From Doris montereyensis (lineage: Eukaryota > Mollusca > Gastropoda > Nudibranchia > Dorididae), in the NCBI GenBank assembly GCA_037039925.1, contig JAXRKP010000440.1, forward strand, positions 160,001-224,000: a DNA stretch of 64,000 bases, read 5' to 3'. Each line of letters opens with the position of its first letter. Within the stretch, counting starts at the first letter, position 1. A model generated the notes under the pieces. It did not search any database, had not been told where the DNA came from, and saw only the letters and a program-made list of their open reading frames with translations. Below are positions 19,401 through 32,000 of this stretch, one piece after another. The position numbers were made by a program, and so were the translations under genes.

Positions 19401-22400
19401 ATGTCAAAGATTTATTTGTAATGACATGTTTTTGTTTGGATATTACTTTGTACAAAGCTTTTAAAAGCAGGGTGACGTTTATTTCTATTGATCTAAATAA
19501 AATGTAATGACAACAATGTATATCATTTTTAATATGCAAGCAAGGTTATGATGATAAATAAATAGTAATGAAATTAATAATGATATCTTAATTATTAACA
19601 ATAATAATAATAATAAAAAGATGACATCTTTATCGAGTTGCATGATTAATTGAGTAACAAAAAGTTGGGTTTTTTTTAGTTTTTAATTCACTGCTCTCTC
19701 TCTCTCTCTTTTTTATTTGTTTATTGTCAAGGATGTGCATTCTCGTTTCCGCACAGAAGCTCATCAAGATATTGTTGGTCGCTTTAATGAAAGGTATTAG
19801 GTGTAAATTTAACCATCATTAACTGAAAGACCATAATGTCTTATTTCCTCCTTTCGTTTCATGAGATACATATTTTCAAAATCTTTACAGAAGAAAGATA
19901 AAAGAAAAATCATAGTTATATACTTTCCATTAGTATTATTATCATTTGGCTGGTTTTCAACTCTCATTTATTATAAATAGGAGTGAATTCATTACTTTTA
20001 TTTAATCTATATGTTAGATTGATGAAATTATTCCTGTTACATTGTAATAAGAAGGGAACAAATCTAGTGAGAGCTTTAAAAATGCTTCTAAAATGTTAGG
20101 ACTATCAACTGTTTCTTTTAATTAATGCTGTATTGAAAAAGAATGCTCAAAAATACTTAAAATTATGAAGGATGAGTCTCATGTCTTCACATCCTAAATC
20201 GAGACTAGTTGGGGGGGGGTCTTTTACATAAGAAAACATCTCGACATCGTTATTTTAATTCATTTCTCCTTTTGTCATATGAAATTGTGATTCCATTTGT
20301 CGGGAATTAACATCCTGTTTATTATATGTATGTGTACGCATCCATGTGTTATGAGGTCTTTAACACTACGAGAGTGAGAGGCCTGTGAGTGAATGAGAGA
20401 GAATAGGAATTATATTATGTTGAGTAAGTTTTCTGTTGTGATTATGTATTGAGAGCATATTGTGTCAACAAACACAATGCAATGTCCTGTTTAAGGATCA
20501 ATAAAGGTTATCTTATCTTGTTTAATAATTCAGATTACTTAAAGTAAGGAATTGTGTAGTAAAATATAATGTAAATCAGTTTTTGACTTTATCAATATCA
20601 AATTTTTTTTTATCTGATTTAAGAAACCTTGAAAAGGACTAGACTTTGTGGTGTTTAAAGCAAATCAAAATTCGGTAACTTCTGAAATCGTTTATAATTT
20701 TGCTGAAACATCAAAGAACTATGGTTATTTTCATTTAAATTCTGTTTCTTGTCTGTTTTCTAGATTTCTGCTGTCTTTGGCCTCTTGTCAGGATTGTGTG
20801 GTTATTGATGATAATCTACACCTTATTCCTGTTTCCACTCATGGACTACATATTGAACCTTTGCCTTCCAAAAGTCTGGTAATTAGCTATGATTTGATTT
20901 TATTACCTAACCTTTTTGGTTTAAATTTTCATATATAAAAATACAACAAAACTGTCCCTGTTCTATTTCATTCCAAACAGCAACGCACCTTTTAGCAACA
21001 TAAACAACAAAGCCTCTTTTCAACATAAATACAGCAACGCCTTTTTCAACATAAATACAGCAATGCCTCTTTTTTTCACCATAAATACAGCAAAGCCTTT
21101 TTTTTCAACACAAATACTGCAAAGCCTCTTTTCAACATAGAAACAATACATTCTCTTTTAAAAACATGTTCATAATATCAGGATTGTTTTCACTCTACAA
21201 TGAAGCGTGCGGTTGGCGGGCGCTGCTGGTAGGTCCTATTTCTTTCCTTTCTTTCTTTGACTTACCTTTCACCGTGCTGTTTCCTCTTAATTCATCCTGA
21301 GATCACCACGATGGTGGACAGGGCAAATTTTAGTGAAATACAAACCACAATGAGACTTCCTGCCTTACAAAACAATTTCATGAACTTGTAAAAAAAATAA
21401 ATATGTATGTAAATGACAATACTAGGTAAAGTGTTCATGTTTATACTTTATCTTTGGCTTCAGATCAGCAAGACAGTGCTGTTCTAGATTTTAAGTCTTA
21501 AATCATTTATGCAGTACATGAAGTGCCAACCTGTCCCATTGTATGCAAAATGTATCACACTGTGGCTATGGCTTAATGTACATTTTTATCTTTTTATTTT
21601 TCTTACATAGCCACATTATACTTGAAGATTTTTGTGGTTGCGTCCAAAATGTAACTTGAATTCTTGTGGCTACAGTAATAGCAGTTGTTTGTAGAGAATT
21701 TGGCATCATTCCTCATATGTTTGACCGCTTCAAAGCACAAACATGTTTTTGTTTGTTTTTACTATAGCCATGCCGGTTTATGCAAAAGTTATATGAAATT
21801 AAAGATTCAAGAGATTTATTTTCCAAAATAGGCTCATCATTTAGTCGGTAACATTATACAAGTTATAAGCAGTGCTCATGAACAATAAAAGATCACAACA
21901 CTGGAAAGACACAGTAAACACTGATTTTAACAAAAACAAAGGAGACTATAGCAAAGAAGACAATTTTTACAAGAACTTAATAGATGTTGGCATAGATGAA
22001 TTTCTGCACCTTTCTCGTTTGCATCTTAATGGAATAGGGTATTTTGATCTATTTACCCATTCATTATTAGCACAAAGATCTTAGAGCGTTTTATTGAAAC
22101 TTTTCATAGACAAATTTTCTATGATGTTTCATTGATCACTAGGCTGAACAAACTAGTCTTAAGGTCTAATGTGTTTTTATTTTCAAGAGGTTTCCAGTCG
22201 TTGTTCCAAAAGTCCCCAGCAACATATAAGAATAAGAGGATTTACATACATAATGTTTTTAAAGTGCAGGTTTAATTTTTTCAAACGGGAATAAGTGGTA
22301 TTGGCAACTATCAAATGAGATGTCAAGCAGTTGTTTTATCGTTTGTTAGAAAGAAAGAAAGAGAAAGCATATTGATTCATACAAAACTGAAGAAATGCTA

Positions 22401-23031
22401 GAAGTGTTAACAAAAATCTACTGGCCTTCAGGATTTTAATTCAGTTCTGTTGGCATGAAAAGAAGTAATGAGCCCAGATTGACCCAACGATAGAACTAGA
22501 TTTTCCTACTCCTTTGTGTTTATATGCACTTTGATGTTACTGATAGATTGATGACCTCCTCTTTGTAAGAGGATGATAGCTACTGGTGGAAGGGTTGTTC
22601 ATTGAAGGTCAAATTGCTGTAGAGCAACAATCCATTCAGTCCTGGGGCACCCTTTTTCTCCCGCTGGTTAAAAGAAAATGAAGAAATTTTATGTGAAATA
22701 GGATCAGTTAGCACTTCTTGTTAATATATTTTCAATTGAACTTGTAGTTACTGTAAGTGCTGCTCCAGACTGAAAGTTTCTCGATTTGAATAATTGCCAT
22801 CATTAGCGTTGAGTTCAGCATTGTGACATTTTGAAATGCATCTAGATGCTGTCATTGTAAACCATAAGAAAAGAATAGTACTCTATGTATTTACAATGTT
22901 ATTTGTATCTTGTCTCTAAGGATGAGATCATGTCACCAAGAGAAGCAGAATTGGAAGACTTGAAAACATCAATTCAGGATATGGATGCCACCACTGGCAA
23001 GATAATCAAACTCTGTAAAACCCTAGATCAG
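13497..23031 (+). CDS. NAT10: NAT10 coding exons 1-7: N-terminal TmcA_N region
   Basis: Exons are 13497-13605, 17708-17799, 18602-18773, 19001-19123, 19732-19793, 20764-20878 and 22921-23031 (about residues 1-261). Conserved stretches are MIENGVTKRHRSLFVIVGDQ in exon 1, DPFELFISATNIRYTYY and HKILGNTFGMCVLQ in exon 3, DFEALTPNLLARTIETVEGG in exon 4, and DVHSRFRTEAHQDIVGRFNE in exon 5. Exon 6 carries LLSLASCQDCVVIDDNL. Exon 7, ending LCKTLDQ, is the linker into the helicase module and is more divergent, as usual. Exon 1 has one surplus base near 13,530 (CAGCGTC where the family frame needs CAG plus GTC). Removing it gives 108 nt and phase 0, which matches exon 2. Confidence 0.93.
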
Positions 23032-26000
23032 GTGAGGACAGTACCTGTACCAGTAATAAATGTCTGAGTCAGTCTTATACACAGGTGACAGTTCATTTCA
23101 GATTTATTATCCACAGGTAATGATTAACTTTTAACAAAGTTAAATAAATGAAAGATTACAACAAAACCCAAAACAAACCATTGTTTATTTAAAAAGGCTT
23201 CTGTTGTATATTGTGAAGGAATCTCTATGTCACATTCCCATGTGCCCTTTGTTGAGGTAGGTTAATTTAGTGCTTTGTACGTCTGCTTTATGTTCTATCT
23301 AATATACTTTATGATGGTTGATTCCTTTCTTTTAATTTTCCAAGTTTTATTAAATGATTTTAATCTGAAACAAGCATATAAAAGTATGTCATTTTAAAAA
23401 AAAATATGTAGCCATTGCTTCCACATGTTTTGTCTGTGTTATAAAGTTTATTTAGATCTCCTTTATATGCATGATCTATTGTCTGTCAGGGATGATAATT
23501 TTCCGCTAATTGGTGGAAATACACTTTTTTTCAGCATTCAGGGAAATTTCCTCCTTTTTCAAAGTTCAGAGGAACTTTCCTCCTTTTCCCACCCTTCCCA
23601 TTGCGGAACTGAAATTGGTCGCGAAGCACGGTAGTAGAATAGTGTGAAACCAAAATATGTCAACGATTCGGTTTTTACCCTCCACCATTATTATGAATAT
23701 TATTACATTTTAAGTCATGTTTCACACTATTTGGCAGTCCAGTGTGTACAACTATCAATACTGGCACAAACGTAAACACAAACACTTTTGATGAGTCATC
23801 TCCTCCATGTTTCTTGTTGTCAGGCGATATTTTGATTACGCACTGAGATTAATCGGAATTGATTCCAATGCCGAAGTCTACATGCCATTATACCATGTCG
23901 GCAGACGTATCATTGCAAGAAACAAGAATAAATAAATAGAACATGTTTTTCACACATACTATTTGAAACAACAAACACACGTCATTATCACTTCATTTCC
24001 AATGCATTGTTCTCATTAGCAGTAATTCAAAATCTGCATACTGATACCTTTAGATCAAAGCTTTCACAAAGATATGACAACCTGAGAGAGATATTAGATG
24101 TCGGACCACTGATATTAGTAGGCCTACTACATGAATATTGATTTTTTTAAGGTCATCTCTTTTGGCTTTTCTCCGTTATCATCACTGGTCTGTAAGAAGA
24201 AAATTTTAATTACTGTATCTTCATCACAACTCGTTTGAGGCTGTCGGGATCTTAGTGAAACGAAAACAATGAAAAGTGAACTTAGTTTTGCAATTGTTTA
24301 AAACAGCTTTAAAACAATGACAAACTACTATTTGTGTTTTAGAAAAATCACCCACAAAAATCTGATTTCTCAAATAGGAGAAGTGAATGATTTTAACTAA
24401 ATACAAATACTTTTGAAATACTGAGACATAATTTGAATTTTTGGGGTTTTTTGTTGGGAAAATGCAGGTATCAGAAACATACCCACAAATTAAAATGAAG
24501 TGCAGTTGAGTCAATTGAAGAAGAAACAAATTTAAGTGAGCAGTGTTTAATGGCAGGGTTGCTGGTGTGTAACAATCATTAAAGGACATCTGGCCTAGTG
24601 AAAAATTTGGCTTTAGACTAATATGTATACTTTTAAGGCAGTGGCATCTTTTATCTTTTTGTGTTATTTATCTGAACAGTTTTCAGGGTGTTTTGTTAGT
24701 GCAGTTTTTCTTGAAACTAATGATGTAATCTGGACATTTACACTTATAACATTAAGATAAAATATTCTCAAAAGGAGAAAAAAGTAGTATTTTTCATTTT
24801 AACGTTATGTCTTTCAGGCGCAAGGATTTCTCAAATTTGTGGATGGCATCGTAGAAAAGACTCTCCGAAGCACAGTGGTGATGACTGCGGCTCGTGGAAG
24901 AGGAAAATCAGCCGCCCTGGGATTGGCCATGTCTACAGCTGTTGCATTCGGGTAAATAATTTTCTGGTTTCTGTCTTGAACATGTCTTTAGGGTGTTTGG
25001 AGGGGTGACGGATGCTATTGGTAGGTCCTACTTCTTTCCTTGAATTTTTCCATGTGTTTTTAATCTTGGGACTACCACATATGGTGGATAGAAATGAAAT
25101 AAACCAAGACTTTATGATGGGTGCTGGTTTAAACCATAAGCATGTTTGCTTTCGATCTTTTGTTTGTTCCTTTGTCTGTCTTTCTAAATCTTTCAGCCTT
25201 TCCAACCTGTTTTGCTTCATGATGTCCTGTTTTTCTCTGTGTTCTTTAATGGGGGTATTTTCTTGCTCTTTCCATTTGTTGTCACTATCATAGAACATAT
25301 TTGATTTTGTTAAGGTGTATCCAATCTGTTTTTATTTTCCTTCACTGATCATTGATCATATGAAACTTTGTTTACCTTTTCTAGACTTGAGTGTTGTTTA
25401 ATCAATCAGATTCAATAATTTTAGTTGCTTTGAATCAGTACCTTTCAGAAAGAAGAGATGTGCTAGGTAAAATTTCCTTATTTAGTAATAGTTCCACTTG
25501 AATTGATTTAGGAGTCAATTCCTCTCATTTCAACATCCAGGTGTTCGGCATTCATTCAATTCTCAAAATTGAGTGTTTGTATTTATTCAAGTCTGAAAGT
25601 TTCAGGAATTCCTCACATCTAATGGAAGCCAGAGTTCAAAGCTTTGTGGGAGTACAAATATTGGGGGGGCACCTGAAGAGATTTTTTTTTGCTTTTGAGT
25701 TCGGGTTTTTGATTTTAGTATGTACATGAGTGACGTCAGTTTTTTTGGATATTTTTTTTAATGAATTTTTGAAAATACTATATATTGTGAATTTACAAAA
25801 ATGGTGTTTTCATTACCAAAAAAAATTCTCAAAACATTTACAATATATATATTTTTTAAACGGTGTCATTCTATTAACATTAACAAGAGGAACCTTTGTG
25901 CCAAATCGTTCTGTAAATGGCGGAGGAGATAGAATTTTAGAGTGGGAAAAATACAAGAAAAAAAATCAATAGAAAATAACACAAAACAAACGCTTCAAAC

Positions 26001-29000
26001 AGGTTTCCCTTGTTGTGGCATCCCCCTTACTCTTTCGACAGTCTCTGGCATTGTTATTTATGTAAATAGGATTATAAATCTAGGTTTTTGTGAAAATAGA
26101 CCTTTTTTTGTGTGTTTTTCCCTCTATATCCTATGCTTGTGCGGCGTGTTTATATACACACTGACGCGCAACACCTCTATATCACACAGCGATGGGAGAT
26201 GCGTAGATCGGTGTCGACAAAATGAGGTCAAGTCGTGTGTTGCCACATTTGACGATTAACTGCCAATATATAGGTTTTTTACTGCCATTTTCTCAGTCAG
26301 TGTTAGGGTAATTTAAGTCAAAATTTTGATTGATTTTTCTTACCCTCGCCTACAAAATATTTTGTAAAAATAAATGTATACGTCATATGGAGATTTTTCT
26401 GCATGAACTTGTAGATAAATGATCGTTCTACCCGATTATGCAAAGAAAAGAAAATCAACCTTTTGGTCCAAAACTCGCCAGTCCAAGTGCCCCCCCCCCC
26501 CCTCCCCTTAAGTTTACTTTTTAGAGGCGTAAATCACTCCATTGATGAACCAATTGGAGTACAGTTCAGACCCCTAGTACTGTCCGAGATTGTCGTGTAA
26601 CAAAAGAGGAATAAACTTAGATGTCTTGTGAACAGATAATATGCTACAGACAATTTCATTGCAATTTAAAAACTGTAGAGACAGTAGAGACAAAATTCAA
26701 AAGCTGTGCCCAAGCCGCTATATCAGCACATTTAGTGGATACAAATAACCTAAGTAAAAAGAAAACCTTGAGTTCCGATATTTCAGTTTGAGTGAAATTG
26801 AATTTAAAAGAATTTATATTCGGAAACCAGAATCGTGTATACATTGTATTTTCTTTTTCTTTACTTTGAAATAAGTAACCTTGATTAATGAACATTTTGA
26901 ATCCATTTCTTTTTATTCATTCTCGGTTATTTCATTGGCTTTATTTTTCCCCACAGATATTCAAATATTTTTGTAACCGCCCCAAGCCCTGAAAATCTCA
27001 AGACTTTGTTTGAATTTATTTTCAAAGGCTTTGATGCTTTGGATTTCAGGTAAGAGAATGTTTCATTATCTTTGAAATATATAAATGAAACAAAATACCG
27101 TATCCTTAGTGATTTGCATCATATTTTCCATCCTTTAATAACTTCCAAGGTTTTGAACATTACAGTCAGTTATAATTCTTATAATCGGAATGAAATACTA
27201 CATATGTGAAATTTTCGACAGTGCCCTGTGAAGGCTATATCTAGATGAATTCATTTATTTGCCTTCTCATGATCTCTTGCAAAATCAGGAGCACATTGAC
27301 TATGAAATAATACAGTCGACAAACCCAGACTTCAACAAAGCTGTTGTGAGAGTCAACATCTTCCGTGACCATCGTCAGACAATTCAGGTGATTATAAATG
27401 CTTGTGTGTATTTAAAAAATAATTTTTAGTGACTCCTATTTGCCTTTAAAAGCAAGCAATTGTTTATAAGTACTTTCTTAAACAGTGAAACAACAGTCAT
27501 GTGGGTCAAATCTGAACAAGGAAACAGGTATTAAGTTCCACTTGTTAAAATTGCTGAATCATTAGTCCAAGTTTTCATATAAAAATGAGCTTTTTATTTT
27601 GGCAGGATTATTGATGATAATTTAAAACTCTTCCATCACAGTACATTCAGCCGTCAGACTCCCAAAAGCTTGGCCAGGCTGAGTTGGTGTGTATTGATGA
27701 AGCTGCTGCCATCCCCTTCCACTGGTGAAAAACTTGCTGGGTCCGTATTTGGTCTTCATGTCATCCACTGTGAATGGGTAAGTGGATCATCTTTGTTTGT
27801 TCTTTATATTGCCCAACTGGTTTCTTTTGTGAAAACTTTTTAACAAGTGTCATTTGTGTGCCCTGAGATTGTAAGATTCAGGGGCAGCGCATTAATAGTA
27901 GAATGATATACTCTTGTTTGTGACAGGGAAATATATAAGAATGACAGATGAGATTGGTTATTGAGAACAAAGCAGAGCTATAACATGACTCTATTTTTGA
28001 AAGATGATTTAAGAATAAAAAAACTGTCACAACCAAATATGTGTCATGTATCAAATTGAAGGGAAATAGAATAAGAAGAATAGAATTTCTAGGGCAATTA
28101 TTATGTTTACAGATGAACAATTTTGAAGAATAGACAGCAATTGTAGACAATATTTAAAAGTTTTTCTTTTACAGAGTAAATGTAGAATTAAGATTTCAAC
28201 CTGTGAAATGTGTTTCCTGTAAATCATACCTCTATTTTATTTCCTCTCATTTTAAGTATTCAGGCTGGAATGTTTAATGTTGTTTTTTTCTGCTGCCTTC
28301 ATTTTATGTATTCAATTCATCATTGTGTGTATTTTCATTATGTTTCAAAATCAAAGTTGCCTGCATGTAAACTAGATTTACAATACCATCTTAACAGCTA
28401 CGAAGGAACTGGTCGATCTCTGTCACTGAAACTAATTCAGCAACTGAGACAGCAGTCAACAACGTTTGGAGGAAGTGTGAAGGAGGTGAGAATGGCAGCT
28501 GACATGGCAAAGAAGGGGATGGATAATTCAGTTTCTGGTGAGACCTTTTCTTTCAACTAATTTTTTGTAGCTTGTGTGTGTGAGAATTATAACAGCTTGC
28601 CTGATAGATGTCTGCTTGTATCCAAGAAACACGTTGCCTCATAGGTTTATTCTGAAAGAAGTGGTCTTGTAGAAGATTTGAATGGTATATTGACCTAAGA
28701 AGTGAGAGCAAATTATATTGTTTTAACTTTTTTAGATCAAAAGAGATTTAGACTGCTCACTGTTTAATGATTGAGAGTTTAGGTGCTTAGAAAAAAAATG
28801 TAACTCTGTTTGCTTGTATTTGTGAAAGTTCAATATAAACTGATTTGAATCCAGCATTTGATTTCATGATGTTTGTTGTGAGGGAGATATGCATGTTTGT
28901 TTAATTGAATTGCAATAGCCAATATTATACATGTTTTTTTTTTTTATTTCTTAAATTAAACAAGAAATGTGTTCAAATTTTGTTGTAATTTGTACTTTTC

Positions 29001-32000
29001 TATCAACGGCAAATATTATAAATCTTGGAAAGATTTATAATACAGCCACTTGCATTGTTTAGATATTTTGAATTCACCTGTGTCTCCCCCAAAAAAACCC
29101 CTTAAAACCCCCAACAAAAGCATTGAAAAACAGCTATCCTTCTACTCCACCCGTCCCCCTCCCTGTAATAAAGCAAACCACAAAAACATCTTTCATCAAA
29201 CAATACTGCACATAGATTTTCGCTGAAAGTAGCCTGAAAAGCTCTCCCATCCCCGAGAGAGAAAACTGAGTTACGTGTTTAAAACAAACAAAACATCATG
29301 GGATTTGAGTAAAGACACAAAATCTCATGTAGGTGATTGCACTGCCTTTTCTTTATCCCTGTAATACTTTTGTCTTTAAAAGGGAGAACTCTCCATGAGG
29401 TGGAGTTGAAAGAATCCATTCGTTACGCCAATGGTGACAAAGTGGAAGTTTGGCTGAACGAGCTCCTGTGCCTGGACGCCAGCTCTGTGCCACGGTCGGT
29501 GGTGGGAACGCCACTGCCAGCAACCTGCCAACTCTACTACGTCAACAGAGACACTCTTTTCTCCTATCATCCAGCTTCCGAAAAGTTTCTGCATAGAATT
29601 ATGGCCCTCTATGTGTCATCTCATTATAAGGTAACTTAAAATTCTAAACAGCTAAAGCTTGTGAGACTTGAGGGAGAGCTGCCTTTTGCTGTGTATGTTT
29701 GTTGCGTGTTGGAAGATTGAGGCTAAAATCTTAAAGCTATATATACGGATGTGGTGAGTGTAAGCACTGTTGCGATTTCTTGCATAAGAGCGTCTGCATT
29801 ATTTCATCTAGTGATCATTTAATTTGTGGCAGTTTGAGAAAAAATATAAATTTGATTATTAGTCTTACACTTGGTTTAACCTATGATGGTTAACAATTTT
29901 CATTGATTTAAGTAGTTCATTTGTTGATTAATTTAATTTTAAACCTATTTCTTATCACACACCTTTGTGTGTCCCTTACATTAAAAAAATTGCTTCCCCA
30001 TCTATTTTATTGTAATCCATTTCATGACTTTTCCATGTATACCCAAACCCTTTTCAGAATTAGTTCTTCACCTTTTTTTTGGGGGTCCTTTTCATGGTTA
30101 CAACTGTTGCTTGATAATCAATTATCTTTTTACCTAGTGGATTGTTTTTTATTTATTCATATCTAGAACTCGCCCAATGACCTACAGCTATTATCAGATG
30201 CTCCTGCACATCACATATTTGTCCTTCTTGGACCCGTATCTCCTTCTGCGGGAGAACTGCCAGAGGTGCTATGCGTTCTACAAGTAAGTAAACTGAATTT
30301 AGTTCCATGCTTTTTATCTTCTATTGTGAGGATTCACGTTTTTAAAAAAGTCCAAAAGTATTTTTAATAGTTATTGTTTTATTCTTTAAAAGAGGGGATT
30401 AATGGGGAAATAAGATATAGATGTATTGAGCTTCATTTACAGTTTTTGAATGGATTTCTGTTTTTCTCTCAAATCAGCTTATAGAAAGTGAAATTGAAAA
30501 ATAAATGGTTCAGCCTGCCCTTGACGTTTCATTTTCCATCTTATGATGTGAATCATTGTCCAGCAGTGCTTGGACATTTGTCCTTGGGCTCAATGCCATG
30601 TAGTGATATCTGCAGATGTTTTCCATCTGTTGTAGGGTTCTACATATGCTATTCCAGGTATCGGGTTTCTCTGGGAGTATAGTTTTGCGTAGGTTTTTTA
30701 GTTTGTGACGCTCAAAAAGGTGGTGGGTCACAGTTTCATGGGGGGTGGTCACAAAGAGGGCACACTGGGGCATGTTCAGGTTTTATACTGTTCAGCTGCA
30801 TGTTTAACTGTATATGTGAATCATTAATGTCGGAACAAACTCTTTTCTTCCAGGTTTGTTTTGAAGGTGAGATATCTAAATCAAATATCATCAACAGTTT
30901 ACAGCGGGGCAAAAGAGCATCTGGTGATCTTATTCCATGGACTGTTTCACAGCAGGTAAAACTAAAACATTTTGTTTTTTGTTTTTCCCCATTACCCATA
31001 GTTCTTTTTTACTCCTTATTTTAGAGGACATATTTGTTTTTAGTCGATGGAAGTAGAACTTCATGTATGACCTTTATGGTGTAGAAACAATAATACTACA
31101 AGTTTGTTATTCCCTATTATTCTCCATTGATATTATTCTGTAGAGTAATGCATTATAATTTTCATTATGTAGTAGGTAATGGGAAGTTTTAATGAAGGTC
31201 TCATCATACATGCACGTGATCTTTGATTTGATATTGTTTGGATTTTTTCAATACTCTTTGTGCTTTGTTATGGGGTTGTTGTTTAAATCTCAAAGAAAAT
31301 TAGTGAAGTAAATGAAGTTTAAAAGCATCATTACACTTGGAGATGCTACCGATCATGTTTTTTTCTCTCTGCGCTCAATATGTAGCTTGCTATAAGGTTG
31401 GGACTCTGCTGAATTCCTATTTAATGTTGTTTTGCATCTACATGTTGTTTGTACTCCATCAGTATCAAGACAATGATTTCCCAAGTTTATCAGGGGCTAG
31501 GATTGTCAGAATTGCAACTCATCCCGACTATCAAGGAGTAAGTAAATACCTGTTGAAGAGGGCGACAACTGTTCGCTATTTAATTTTTAAAATTAATTAC
31601 TCATACCTGTAAATCTTCCAACCATTGGCGGATTTCCATGTCCAATCGTAAAACTAGAGGGAAAGAGAAGAACGACTTGCCATTGCCAACCAGCAGACCA
31701 GCGCTCTGCCAAACCCATCTTCTTCACTCATCGTTTTTTCTGACTGCCCACGAGGCGATTTAAAAATAGATCGATCGGCTTGCCCCTTGCAGTGCCTCCC
31801 TATCTTTCTCTCGTGTTGCCTTACTCCTTGTGGAATAGGCACTCTATGTATTCTGTCTTGCCTTGACACACCATACATGCTCAGATAAGCGTTCTATGAG
31901 ATATCTTCACACGTGTAATGTTCCAACTTTTTTCTGGCCTCTATATTTCTCTGTTATCGCCAAAATTTTAGTCGAAGAATTTGAAGAAATTAATTTTGCC

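Noticed and set aside
20980..21160. CRISPR-like direct repeats
   Set aside because: Imperfect tandem minisatellite without unique spacers, in a eukaryotic intron.
31654..31878. Minus-strand ORF in NAT10 intron 16
   Set aside because: No recognisable motif, no paralogous stretch in the window, and basic composition typical of chance reading.
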